Source of the DNA: Elysia crispata | Taxonomy: Eukaryota > Mollusca > Gastropoda > Plakobranchidae | DNA length: 64,000 bases | Assembly: GCA_033675545.1 (NCBI GenBank) | Contig: JAWDGP010007392.1 | Coordinates: forward strand, 37,501-101,500 | Direction: 5' to 3' | Shown: piece after piece, positions 48,697 through 63,000 of the stretch | Position numbering within the stretch: position 1 is the first letter of the stretch | Layout: each line of letters starts with the position of its first letter | Position numbers and translations under genes: made by a program | Notes under the pieces: model-generated | Told to the model about the DNA's origin: nothing | Database searches by the model: none | Seen by the model: only the letters and a program-made list of their open reading frames with translations

Positions 48697-49240
48697 TGTG
48701 ATTGGTCTGATATTTTTAATGAGGGATAATAAACGTTCTGACAAAATAAGAAATAAAAAATAGATTCACAAGTCAGTCCTTTAATTTTATGAAAAAGTTA
48801 TTTTTAACTATTGTAAGCTTGTTAATTTGAACAAAGAGTGCACCTGAACCTAAATAGTTTTATTAAATTCTGGAGAAGGATTGGACAACCTCACTGGTTG
48901 TGATTTTTTTTTTTTCATCAGATTGTACTATTATATGTAGCGGACTTGCTGGCTTTAATTTGATTTTTAATGTTGCGTTTCTTTACAAAATGGTTCCTCA
49001 TTGTGACATATGCCCGGCATCTTTAGACTTTTTGCCGGAGGTGTCTTTTATGTTGAGACTTTTCAAATCCATCAATAGAATATGTACTTTATAAGGACTC
49101 TCGTTGTGCAAATAAATTTAAATTTATTTTCGCAGTAAGAAATGTCTTTTGTGACTGGAAAGGTATCTTTCGTTTGAAACTTTTAAACAAGGGAAGAACA
49201 GTTAATGCAGAGCAGTATAAAAACACAAGTCTGATTGCCC

Positions 49241-50045
49241 GTTCAAATGAACAGGTGGGGAAGACCAATACTTTGAAGAAATGCAAACTACACCAGGATA
49301 AGGCATATCCCTCAAAGCTATCATTAAAGAAAAGAAAACTTTACAACAACAACAGATCTCTTCTAGAGCCACTCATAGTACAGTTTTAAAGTATATAGAA
49401 CCTCGGGAACAGACTTATACTCCAAACTCATAAAATTGCATTGAAGAAAAGCAAACTTTACAACACTTAACCGGTAGGGAAGACTACTACAATAAAGAAA
49501 AGCAAATTTTACAACAATAAGAGATCCCCTCCAGGGCTACTCAATGCAGTTTTAAAATATAATTGAACATTGAGACGTTGAAATTCTCTCACGTTGTCAT
49601 CAAGGCATTCTTTAAATGGAGAGATCTCAAGCAAAAGATTAAACTAAATTTGAGTGCAATCTTTTAAGCAGCCCTCTTTAAACTTGATTGTTCGTTCAAA
49701 TGAACGGGTGTGGAGGACCAACTGCATAGAAGAAACGCAAAAAATTAAAGACTTATTGTTTATAAAAATCTTCCAGAGCTATACAACTGCGCTGAAGAAC
49801 AGCAAACTTTACAATGAACAGGTGGGGAAGATTCCTACAATGAAGAAAAGCAAATTTGACAATAACAAACATATATCTCCTCCCAAACCACTCATAGTCA
49901 ATACAGTTTGAAATTATAAATGTAGACAGAATCCGGAGTCTTTGTGATTCTTCTCACGTTGTCATGAAGACATTTTTTAAATGAGGGAGACATCTCAAGC
50001 AAGAAAAGTAAACTAAATTTGGCATCAACCTTTTAAGCAGCCCAC
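49241..50045 (+). repeat. Degenerate tandem duplication with internal subrepeats
   Basis: Two diverged units, about 49241-49680 and 49694-50045. Both open with GTTCAAATGAAC (49241 and 49694). Both close with a TCTCACGTTGTCAT block (49587 and 49952) that runs to TTTTAAGCAGCCC. Inside, GAAAAGCAAA-TTTACAA-type subrepeats recur at about 49447, 49497, 49799 and 49854. The short frames inside are not convincing genes. Confidence 0.75.
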
Positions 50046-52479
50046 TTATCAGTTTATCTCTCCAATGACACCGTAATGTGGTGCTGATGACCTATTGCAG
50101 ATACAATGTAGTGCTCGAGCTGATGGGGTGAGAAAGTGCTCTCCATTTTAAAACGTAAAAAAGTGCTGCTCAGACAATATTACATTGGACAAAAATAAAG
50201 CCGCGGTTTGTTTTTTTTTGTTTTTTTTTTTAATTATTGGTTTACTCTGGATTGCTATATCTCATAATTATTCGAGATCTAATCACAATGTGTATGCAAG
50301 ACAAAATAGTTACAAGTTAATGAAATGGCTAAAATTGAATATTTCTATGGTTCCTTGTTGGCAATAAACGGATCTGGTTGATGTCTTAGTTACCGGTAAA
50401 AAACAGAATAAAGTACGAAACGCAAAAGAAGCATCAATATTGTTTACATTAGCAACCGTCGCTCTGGGGAGACTCTGATCTTGGCAGATCAAAATTCAGT
50501 AAAGTTCAACATTGTATATTGGAGGAAATAACGGAGAAAGAAATCGATATTGTCTTTATCATACAGAAGACTCAATCGAGTAGGCCTACTATTCTGTTAT
50601 CCAGCAAAATCCACATTTGCGCGTGGGCTGCTAGAGTTAAAGCACTCTACGCTGGTTCACTGCCTGCTCAGTGCAGATCTCGGCCCCTCAAGACTTGTTC
50701 TGTTTGTACAAAGCTCATTCAAAAATAGTTCTACTCGTATACTGTATAATTTTTTTTTAAATCATTATGAGATTTTAAGAAATGCATAATGTTTTTTTTG
50801 TTTTTTTTTCTAAATGGCTTTGCAAGACTTCATGATATTGTGCAATTGATTTTTTGGGGGGCTGTACCTGCTTTTTACCTATGTCTTTAGTTGGTATTTA
50901 AGAGAAAGCGATCTTTCCATCAGTTGTTGAATATCGCACCTCCACAGCTTTCAATTCTGGAGACTATGAAGAGAAAAGCCGAATTTTCTGGACTGATAAC
51001 GGGAACATTTAGAGCTTATGACCACGTCAGGAAATGACAGATTTACTTTCTTTATCGTCCCTTTGCATTACACACGGAAAAGAAGTCTCGATTTTTTAAA
51101 ATCATTTGATATAGTATGTATTCCAACTCTTAGATAAATAAGAATAGCTAGTGCGAATACATGGTCAACTATGAATTCACTGCGTTGCATGCGCCTCTAG
51201 GTTCCTTTAACTTGTACCTACATAACCTAATGATATAATGGCTCTTTAAGAGGTTTATCGAAAAAAGAGGGGAAAAAAAAGCAAGGCATAAAAGAACTTA
51301 TCCCTAAACTAATCCTGTTTTTCTTCGCGAAGAGGGAAAGCCTCTCGTGATTAGGGGGTCCTATTTTTTTTTATCAATCGAAAAAGGCAAAGGGTTTTTA
51401 AGTATAGAGAAGGAGTTGATTTGGAGACAAGACGGAAGATCCAGAGAGGAAAAGGACGTAATATCAAGGACTATAGGTGGAGCTCTTTTTGTAGGGTGAA
51501 AAAGGTTTAGTTGGATAGGCTGAGCTTTAGGGCAAAGATATACTAAGCACGTGTTGAAGGCAACAGGGAAAGGGAAAAAAAAACGAGCATTACTAAAATG
51601 CAAATAGAATTGAGAGATGACGGACCGCTAATTATACTGTATCCGACTTGACAATAGACAACTGTCCAAGGACAGCCGGATTGAAGTGCCGCATGCAGCA
51701 TTCTGCCCCTCATTGCGGGCTACCCAAGGACCGGAAATGGCTCTAGGACATAAAATGTCAAAATCTAAAATGTTGAAATGTACATTTAATTATTCATTTC
51801 AGCTCATTCAAATACTACTTAAAAGCGTGAGGTTTTTCGTTTTCCTTTTTAGCATTTTTAAAAGAATGCAAAGTTTTCTTTATCGTTTCATAGATCTATT
51901 CATAAACACATAAAAGCCTAGGGTTCCCAGTCTAGGTTCCTGGTGAAAGGGAAACGGCATGCACAAGCTCTAGGCATTGTTTTCATTCAAACTCCGCCGT
52001 AAGTTGCCAAAAGACAGTGCTGTAATAACAATTATCGTAGGCTAGTGATTTTCATTGTGCGTTTTGATTTCAAGTCATGGTTTCATTTCCACCATCATAA
52101 GAAGAAGCTCTAATCAACGCAGTGGAATCTCGGGCAGCACTTTAATAAAAGTTATTGTAAAGAAGTATAGCAAAAGAGATGGAAAGCTCTGTGTGAAAGT
52201 AACCTAGGAAATTGAATCTGAAGATAAGCACAATAATTAGAGTTTAATAGCTGTTATTGGCGCTGTTGTTCTTTTCTAACGATAATAGCATAACGTTTAG
52301 TGACATGTAAAGCAAACTCGTAATTACTCATTGTGAAGGCGACAAATTGGCGGGTGCAGTATAGATCCCCCAACCGTCTTCAATGTGCAAGCAACAAACA
52401 GACGGGCTTAGTATATCTTTGGCCTTAGTGTGTAGGGGATGGACAGACAGGGGAGTGGCAAAAGTGTTATATAGAAAAA

Positions 52480-52484
<5 letters not shown>

Positions 52485-52549
<65 letters not shown>
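52485..52549. repeat. (GA)n microsatellite
   Basis: About 65 bp of GA, followed by T-rich sequence and a run of 10 G. Confidence 0.9.
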
Positions 52550-52552
<3 letters not shown>

Positions 52553-54014
52553 TTTATTTTATTTTTTTCCTTATTTTTTTTTTTTTTTTTGGGGGGGGGG
52601 AGGATGTCAGAGAGAAAGAATGTTAGAGATGCTAGGTGGTCAGGGTGAAGAGGATAAGAAAATCTTACATATAACGAGCGTTTAGAGAGTTTCAAACTAG
52701 TTTTAAGAAAGACAAAAAAAAAAAAAAATTTTTCCGGTTTGGGCATATTGATTTTCTAAAAAAAGAAACCCCAACCAAACAAAAAAAGCTAGGATGTTTT
52801 TAGGATGAACTCTGATTGAAAAAAACCAGATATCCCAGTCAGTAGCCCTCAAGTTCCTGGCTTGGGCCATATGGAGTAAGATGAGATTTCATCATAAAAA
52901 AGAAGCCTTATATTTTCTGTGAATGTAGATATGACAAATACGCTGCGTTTAGCTTTGCTGTCCAGACTGAAAATAAGTTGCACTTTCACTGCTAATAGTA
53001 ATACTAATAGTGCTCTACGCAGCAGTTACAGCCCAAAGGCTAATAAAAGGCTAATAGCACGGAGAGGGTGCATGGATAGAAGTAACTGCAACACTTAACA
53101 AAAACAAAACGCCCATATAAATAAATAGGGAATCATCACAATCATCATCAACAACAACAACAACAAAAGGACTACTGACTGTAGTTTCTTTAGTCTCAAA
53201 TTCGAATGACTGCCTTAACAGTGCTTATAAATTATTCAGTGATGCAATGTTAAATTGAACCGCATATTTCAGTTAGTTATCATCATAATTCAAAGCCTTT
53301 TCGATTTTATTCGTATCATCTATTCCTCAACACTTGCTCCCCTCGGACACTGGTCTGACGAGAAATCTCTGATCGATCTCTTTTATCTGACATAAGCCGC
53401 CGTGCCTTTATAAAATTGCTAGAGAAAAATCTTAACAGACGTAAAACTAGTGCAGAACTATGACAGTGTTACACTTTTAATAGTGTTGGAACATGGTTTA
53501 AAATAATTATTATCAATTTCTTAGTTTTAGTTGCCTTAGACGTAAGTATTTATCCGTAACATCTCTCCGAAATTTATCGTCAAAGTTTTACTTTTCTGAA
53601 AGGTGAAGGCCATCCAATGTACAGACTCAGAAGAACATTACCCGTATGCACGCATGCGCACATCGCCGTCCGACATTTTGCGCCAAGTTTTACGGTAACT
53701 CTAGAAAACTACAGTTGTTGATTTTATTTCTGCTGTTGATCCTTTCCCTTGAGTCTATATTCATGCAAAGAAAAGAAACAGATTGCGCTCCCCATATGTT
53801 TATTTTTTCTCTCCATTATATGTGTCACTTATTTCTTTTTTGGGCTAAAGAAGATCATTTCGCTATGGAACAGTCGCCTGGAGATAACAGGGCTTCTGTG
53901 CGACTTCCTTGAGCACCAGAAAGAGGGCTCAACAGAGTTCCAGGGCTTAAAGCAGTGGTGTTGAATTTAGTATATAAGACTGGTGAAAAGCATTCTTATT
54001 TCTTGTTCTCAGCC

Positions 54015-57000
54015 ATGTCTAATGCAGAGCTATGGGACTTGGATACGAGTGGTGGAATTATGGAGGTAAGTAAGCTGGCACTATATATGTTGGATTTGAC
54101 ATTTTCAGACCGTTTACAATCTAAACTAGATCTAGATCTAGAATCTAGATCTAGATTCTAGATCTAGATCTAGTCTAAAGAGATTCAAGATCTAGATCTG
54201 TAGATTCTAGTCTAATAGATTCCAGAGTAGAAACCGTTCTAGATCTAACTTAAATTGGTGTCCACAAATTTGCCATGGCTTAATAAAAATCCTCTGAAAA
54301 TGGTATAAATCCAACAGTACACGGATGATCCATGTTGATATTACTTTTATTAGATTGGATCAAGATAAAATTTTGAGGTTTTAAAGTCTAGAGTCTAGTC
54401 TAGATCTAGAGATTCTAGACGAACTACTAGATCTAGATCTAGGTCTCTAATTTTATCTTGATGTGAGCAAATATCATTGTAGGCTCACTGTGTTGCAAAA
54501 AGATAATTCAGCAGTTATGTCTGATGTATTTTTTTTAATTCTTTGATAAACGGCTTGAAGTTTAACCCGGCTTAATAAATTTCTGACTGTGTCCCATCTT
54601 TGATAAAATAAAAATGTGAGGAAAATTTCTAGAGCTAGTAAATGAGAACAGAGATTACTGCAACATCTCCTAAAACCGAGTAATAGTTTTGAATATCCTC
54701 TGCTAAGAAAAATGCCGATTGGTTACATTGCGTAGATAAAATATGTCATAGTTTTCTTTACTGGTAGCTCATTGTTTGAAAATAATTTACACTTACTTGA
54801 GGCATTAAATTCTTTATGGCAAATATTTGGTTGTTCAAATTTTAAATGAGAATGTTCTCAGCTCCATAATCATCACTTACTGTACCCATTTGGAAGACCT
54901 TCCAAAAATTTAACCCATAGTCGCAAAACAAGTGAACTTCAACTCTTAAGATTAAAAATCATTTTGCTCCTAACTCATAAAAGTGATTGAATAAAGTAGT
55001 CCTATTGCTAGGGCAACAAAATGTAACTTTTGCCATTATTTAACTTGCATCTCATTCTGTCATGACAGTTGGCATGTTTTACTCAAAAATGATTAAATGC
55101 ATTTATGCTACTGTATTTATTTATTTATTATTTTTTTTGGAGTACTTGATTTATTTTTTGATAATCAGTTTTTAAATTTTTGTTTTTAGGCAAATAACAT
55201 ATCTACCTAGATCTATGTATCCTCTTTTTAGTAATATGACAGTCTTTTGCTTTGCCCTGACGATAATCTGGCCTCTGCAATGAGCATAAGTGTGGCTAAT
55301 AGGCCCCTAGTGGTGCCCATAAAATTAGGTGTTCTGTTCACTGGCAAGCCTATTTGACAAGTCAATATCTACTAAACACCCCAACTTAGTTACCAATGAA
55401 CCAATGAAAAGGTGACACTGACAGTTTCTCCTTCTGTGAACTATTGGTAGGAAATACAGAGCCCATGAGGTGTGAAGAAAAAACTCGCAATTAAGGAATG
55501 TTGGTCGGGACCATGTCAAGAGATGGGTACTTTAGGTTACTGACATGTGGACAACCTGTTTTCTTCTCATGTGGTTATAATGACCGAAGAGCAAAAAAGA
55601 AAAAAAAACTGGACAGAAATGATTCATGGTCCTTTCCTTTGCCCCCACCTTCCACACTCAGTACAGAGCCCTGACAAAGACTAGGCATCACCACTGCCTC
55701 CAGTCCTCCTTGATTCATGTGGATTGCATCTAGTGGTTGTGGTGTTCGATATAAAGTGAATGGTCAATTTTTCTAATATCGTTAGATCAAACCAATCTTG
55801 TAACAGGTCAATAACAGCCTCTTGTATTTGTAGCAGTTTATAAAGCTGAGCCAGAGGGGGAGGAGTTAACCGAGATGTAAACAGAAAAGGCATTTGAGAG
55901 GGTGGTGTGTATACTATTTTTGTGTATAGAGTATCAGGCCTTTGCCTTTGTTGTGTGTGATTTTAGAAAAGCTTTCACTATTGATCCATCAGTATGAAAG
56001 TTTAGTATGTCGTTCAGGTTTTTGAAAGAGTTTTTTATATCCTGTTTGAAACAATCATCATAATGTATTTCAAGCGCCTGACAAGCCTCAAGGGCAAATT
56101 TATTTTGTTACTTTGGTCTAATTTCCTTCACTATCTGAATGTAAAACATTTTTCAAAATAATTGTTAGCTTTAATTTGTTTTGGCAATGAAAGCCTGTCG
56201 AAACACTTAGTTGCAAACCACAAAAGACACAGTTTAACTTTAAACCCAGGTATTCTGCTCTGTCACATGCCCAATCCAGAAGCTAACTGGCTGTGGCAGC
56301 AGAACAGTTTTTTACCCTACCTGGGGGTAACCATGAAAGCAGTAGCAGTTGCATCTCCTTTTTAAAGGAATAAGTAAAACATAGATTGAAATTTATCAGT
56401 TCATGTTAGGTACTGAAGAGGAAATGAGAACTTTTTACTTAAACACCCCCATACTCTTATGGATTAGAAATTAATCTTGAGTTATATCCTTTAACAACTT
56501 ACTGAGAAAACTCTTCAAGGCAATATTTTAATAACACGATATCTCCAACAAATAAATTTCTAAGAGAAAACTTGACAATGATGAATAGGATGGATCCTTC
56601 AAATGATAAAAGCATAATACTATTTTCAATGTCTTAATTTGTAACTATAAAACAAAATTTAAATATTTACAGCAAATCCAACAGCTGGTTGCTCCACCAA
56701 TAAGTTCAGAGGGCCAGCGTCGATCTCGGAGGCGCAGAGAGAGGGAGGTCTATCGCCGACCTGGTCGTGCTGTCAATCATGATTGTTGTGACAGTTGTAA
56801 AGAGGGAGGTGATTTGCTGTGCTGTGATAGATGCCCTGCAGCTTTTCATTTGTTGTGCCAGTAAGTTGATAGTTCTGAATGAGATATCCCTTCAGAATCA
56901 TATGTTTTATTGTAATATTTCAATTTTTATGAAGAGCTTTGGGAGTATTTTTAAAATGTTTTTTTTTTGTGTGCTTACAGTGGATACCACTTAAGTTGAT

Positions 57001-60000
57001 GCTGCTTGCCTTACAAGTTGATGTTTTTGTTGGGGCTGTTGATTTACTTTAGTTGATTTTCCCATTCAATTGATGTTATTAGTTATGTCCCTTGAATTAA
57101 GCAGTGTTGACTGTAAATATACTTTTTATATTTCTTTTTTAAAGCCTTCAGAACATACCAATTTAATAAATAAAGCAAAGAAAATTAATCAATGCATCAA
57201 ATAGATGTAATATTTGTGACCTGAATGTTTGTACTTCTTCCTGTAGTGATCCACCTTTAAGTGAAGAAGGACTACCAACTGGAGAATGGCTTTGTCATAA
57301 GTGCAAAACTACACCTCAGGAGGTATTGCCAATTTAATTCTAAGTGGATGTACCTTCATTTTCAATTAATTATTTTAGATATACTGCTTTCATTGAAGAA
57401 AAAACTGTTATGGAATCTTGATCATTTGTTTGAATAAGAGGAACCAAAGTTCACTCTGAATTGCCCAACACAAAAGGTTATGATTTGTTCAAAATTAGGA
57501 GAAAGAAATTCAAAGCAAATGGAAAATTGATGTACATAGCCTGCTTTAGCACTGAGGGCCACAAGTAAGTATTATCAACTTATGTATGGACACCTCCTTT
57601 CATTTTTGCACATATGTTTTGTTGAGCAGCAATTGTTGAATGAACATAAAACAAAAGCAAAGAAAGAGGAAAAGCTCAAGAATTGATACCACTGAAGTCA
57701 GGTGTTGGGCAACTTACAAATTTAAAAACAAATATCCAACTGCATTGAATAAAATAACAGCTCTAAAGAATTAGAGAACTTCAAAAAGAATGATTGAGAG
57801 GTTGGTAGACATCAGCAGATGACATGAAATTATAAGACTCTACACTTGATCCAACCAATTCCTGATGGGTATTATAGATTCGCAAAGGGAGAAATACCCA
57901 GCTGACAATTGCAAGGTAGCACATTCACACATGATAATTTCTTTGCTTTTTTTTTTTTGTTTTTTTTTTCATCAGAAAATCCTTAGTTGAAGATCCATGA
58001 CCTTTACCATCTCTATGTGTGTATTCAGCTCATAGAGTCCTAACCAATGTTAATTATATCAATGAACTGAATCACTATCACTCTTTGACATGACCCATGA
58101 TGACTTTCTCTACAAGCAAGATTGCAACTAGTCATTGTACATGAAAGACTTGTAGCTATTTGTTATGAAAATACTACGCTAAAGGAACTTGCTTAAAGGC
58201 AAATATGATTCATGGTAATGTAATTCATCAAGCGGCAATCAGCCACACAGGGACTTAATTCAAAAACCATAGTCACAGAATTTTTTTTTTCCATAAATGC
58301 TGGAAACAACTCAGGCCATACATGCCTATACTTTAAAATTGTCCAGCAGATGTTGTATAGTGCATGTAAAACTCAGTTTCCTCCAAAGATCCAAACTCGG
58401 TCCTCTATGTCTAGAGAACAATGTTCACTATCTTGCTAACTGGCAGGCTTGAGAGACCCTTACACGCATTTATAGCAATCAACTGACAATCCAATCAAAA
58501 CTATGTAAAAGATTTATAAATTAATTTGCATAATGTTCTAGTGAATACTATGCTTGTGTGAAAATAAAACCTATAACGTGGATGAGAAAATTAAAGCTCT
58601 AACATATGGGTTGTTAGTTGGTAGCAAATTTAATTTAAATGAAATTAAAGCATCATTTTTGCTTTTTATTTTAAATGGTTATAAGATTTGCAAAGTTCCT
58701 TTCTGTCTGAAAGGTAATATCTGTGCCATTGATAGGTTTTTTGTGTGTTATTTGCTAATGCAATTGAAAATTTCTTTGCAGGGAAAAGGTACAACAATAA
58801 TATTTCAACCAAGAGATGATGATTGTGAGAGCACCTCTAGTAAATCATCTGGCAAGTCCTCCAGGGGCAAGAGGCAGGTACACACCACTGGAACTGAAAC
58901 AGAGTCGGAACATCCCCTTAGAACCTTGGTCAAAGCTGCCAGATACATGAATCCTATGCAGTTTGATGTTGGGAAAGAGATATCATGCAATGTGCCCCTG
59001 CCTGGTGAGCCTATTGTCATATTACATCTTTAATGAAACTATCACCAACACTCTTTGTTGAAAAATATTCTGTTTTTATGAGTAACAAAGTGATTTTTTA
59101 AACTTAATCCACTTGATGTATTGAAAACATTATTTTTTTTATTTACGCTCCCACTTTTACATATTGGAGCAACATTGGGTGCACATATTTTAGCTTTCAG
59201 AGTTCAATTTTTTTTTACCTTTTTTATTTTGCTTTGAACTATTACTTTCAGACTTCTTATTTGTATGAAACGTTGTGATAATACTAGTTTTTATACCTGC
59301 ACCCTTTAATTATAAGCGAAATTAAGTTTTGTTTTATTTTGCAAGATACTTATATCTCTTCTGAGAGCAATTAAGTCTGACCACCAATACTCTTAAGGTA
59401 TATTTGATAGAAATATCCCCTATTCTCAGAAGGAGATAAAACTATTCTGCAACATTCATGTTTAGGTCATCGCTGACAGACATGTCTTCTTCTTTTTTCT
59501 GGTACAGGCAGCAGTAAAAGAATGTTCGGAAAAGCTCTTAGAAATCAGCCCAAGAAACAGGCTCATGAGTTGGATAATGGTTTGGTGCCTCTTCCTGCGA
59601 AGACATGTTTCTCTTGTAATAAGTAAGTGCCTTTTCTTTTCTTAGAAACTCTTAATTCTCTACTGTATATGATTGTAATTATCTGATTACTTTGCAGACT
59701 GTGCCATTCATGCAAATTTAATACTTAATTTTATGTGTCTTTCCACAGGAGTTGTCGGGTAGCCCCCTTGATCCAGTGTGATTATTGCCCTCTGTTGTTT
59801 CATTTGGATTGCCTGAATCCCCCTCTCACTTCATTGCCTACAGGCAGATGGATGTGCCCTAACCATGTAGAGCATTTTCTTGTGAGTTGTTCAGTCTGTA
59901 ATCATTTGTCATATTAATAAGAATTTAAGTTTTATTTGTGATTTTACAAATGTCAGGAAATTAGTTTGACTAGTACCAAATTTGGTGAAAGAAAGGAACA

Positions 60001-63000
60001 AACAAAACAACGAAAATTAATAGTAAATGAAAATAAGAAAGAGAATTTTTAGAAGCTGAATGATGACACATCAGAAAGTGGAATTGAATAATTTCTGTTG
60101 GTCAGATGATACAGATAAAATGAAGACTGGTGGGTGTAGTTCTAATAACAGATATTCTGAAATTGTTATAACTATCATTGTATTATATTCAGTTCTTTTT
60201 TTGCGTCAAGATACATTATCTGAATCTAGTCCATTATCAAGATTGATTAAGAAATCCTAAATAGAGCTAGAGTAAATCTGGATTTATGATCAAAAAGTGG
60301 GCATGTCATGAAACTATAACTATTAATGCGTAATATTCAATCCAAAGCAAATAATTATAACTTAAGATTTTGTTTTTCCATATGGCCCGGTGGAGCCCAG
60401 TGAGAAGTTCTAGACCTTATTGATACTTATCATAATCATCTCAAAATAGAAAGATATAGAGATTGGTGCCCGGTTTGTAAGATATGTATACTAAAGATGA
60501 TTAAACCTTAGTGGTGCCTCAATTGAGTCAGTAAAATGCAGAAAACAGTAATATTTGGAGAGCAAGGCTATAGATGGGCTAAGAGTCATTCAACTTCTTA
60601 GTCTAAGCACAGAAAAAAATGAATTAAATTAATCAAAAAGAAAAAAAAATTGCTCCAGATGCCTCCATTTGCAATCAGATTTTGTTTAGGTAACTAGAGA
60701 GGGTTTGGGTACTACCTCCTATGCTGCTCGTCTTGACTGATTTCAAAAGTTCAATAAAAAAATTTGTGTCCAGTTCTCATCGCTGACTATTACAGAGGTG
60801 CCTATGGTCCCAGAAAATACGGGAAACTCCCAGATTTGTTGTTGAATCTCGGAAACCCGGATTTACCCGCAAAATCTCGGATTTTTTCATTTTGTTTCAG
60901 CATTTAGACTGACTCAGAGTAAACAATTATAATTGGTTGCTTTTGTTTTTGTTTCGGGATTATTAGCATGACCCAACGATCCTACGAAAAAACAAATACT
61001 GAAAATATAATTCTATGATGAGAATGATATTTTTCCGTCAAGTTTCAACCGGTACTTAGGTATAAAACTGGGCGATATATATTATATTGATATTGTGTAT
61101 TTTTGTTTATTAATTTTATTTTCAATTCCAATATCGAGATTTGTATTATAGTTGAAACTGTCCACCACATCGGTCCCATCAAGTTGCTCTATTTGTTGGT
61201 CCGAAAAACATCGTTTTCTCTCCATCTTCACACCCAGACCTAGACTATATGTCCAACAAAGCATCATTCTGATTTCTTCATTCTGACAAAAGTTAATGTG
61301 ACTAGGCAGTTTTTTTTTTTTGTGTTAAGATACATTCTAAATCTTGTCGGGTATTAAGGTCGAATGGAAAATCCTAAATACCGGTGGAGTTAGATCTAGA
61401 TCTAGATCTAGATAGATAATCAAAACCGGGTATGACATGAGACTATTATCATTGATCTAGATCTTGTATGTGGTTTTCATTCATTATCAATTTTTTTTTT
61501 TGCTCAGAAAAAAGGTGATTTTCATTCCAAGATAAATAATTATGAAGCCAGGCGGGGCCTAGTAAGACATTCTAGACCTAATTGATATTTATCACTTTCA
61601 ACTCAAATGTCTTTTTAAAAGAAAAGATAAAGAGAACAGCGCTTAATAATTAAGCCAGAATATAGGACTTTATGTATACTTTGATGGATAAGCTTTTATG
61701 GCGCCTCAGTTGTCTAATAAATACATGTACAGAAAGAAGTAACAACTAACATTTGAGGGACACAGTAAGGGTTGTAGATGAGCTACAACAGGTCATTCAA
61801 ACTCTTACTTAGTCTGAGTACAAAATAAGGAGCTAAATCAGGTAAATCAAAAAGAAAATAATGCTCCACAATCATGGCTCTTTGGACAATCCAATTGTGT
61901 GTAAATTTAGTGGGGGGGAGGGGGGGGGGGGGTAGAGAGAAAGAGAATGCTCTTAGGTTGCTAGCAGTGATCGATTTTAAAAAGTTCAGTAAAAAACTGT
62001 GTGTCCAGATCTCATTCTTTGTATTATTATTCATTTTATACTTTAGTCCTAGCTTATTTGTTTCCAACAGCTGTATGGTTGATTTTATCAGTGCTTTAAG
62101 TGAAATTAGCAAAAACTAATGTCGTTTTTTAAAAATTCGCATAGTTTGCGCTTTGTCCCTGATTTTGGTGGGTGGTTTCCCTGAAAGGCATAGGTTAAGG
62201 TAGGCACCTCTGCTATTATTACCTCAATAGAGCTGCTTGCATCAGTCATCTAATTATAAAGGCTTTCAAAACTTGACAAAATCAAGATGCTCAAACTGCT
62301 TTTGCATCTTTAATATTTCCTTTTTTTTTAAAACTTTTATATGCATTTCTATTTCCAATTTTTTTGTGTATAAATTGTTCTAAATACATGTAAGAACCAA
62401 TCTTCTTCAGCCCTTTCGACTATTTTGCCTGTTCTCTTCTCAGGATTCTCATCTGTTGAAAAGTCAAAGCCTAACAGAGAGACTGAGGCTGTGGGACCGC
62501 TATACGAATCTAGTGAATAGTCACACCATTAAACTGGATTTCCTCAATAAGGTTCATCGCAAGCATCCAATGTTTCGCTTCAAAAGAAAACTTCCCTCAA
62601 GGCCAACTATAGCTGTGAGTGATTGACGGGACACTTGGGGCATATGAATGATTACTTAGTGCAGTATTGGAATCAGAAGATTAAGATAGGTTGACCACTT
62701 TTTGTTGGTTGAATGAATATTTTTCCTAGCATGCTTTTGTGTGGATTCAAAATTTTACTCTTACTAAATATCTCAATATGACTATGCTGAGAGCTGTGCA
62801 AGTCCTTCATTTTATTTTATCCCTATCAATATCCAATATCTCTGTGAGATTGGTTGATTCTGTCAAGATGTGTTTTTTTTCTTATTATTATTTTTATGCA
62901 TTATGCCAGCAATTCAAGTTTGGCATGAGATGTAACTGGGAGCATTAAAATTCCAACATTTAATAAAACTAACAAAACATACCACATTTGAAATACAGAT

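Larger units (their letters stand above)
48700..54014. other. Intergenic region upstream of PHF12
   Basis: No gene could be supported. It contains a degenerate tandem repeat and a (GA)n tract. A relatively CpG-rich patch lies at about 53640-53700, 0.3-0.4 kb before the PHF12 start codon; it is the best candidate for its promoter or 5' UTR. The ATG is preceded by TTCTTGTTCTCAG, which could be a splice acceptor, so an upstream noncoding exon is possible. Confidence 0.5.

Noticed and set aside
54155..54161. End of the frame read through the first PHF12 exon as a complete small protein
   Set aside because: The frame reads through a good donor (GTAAGT at 54066) into the palindrome. The exon continues in phase to 56673 with clear PHF12 similarity.
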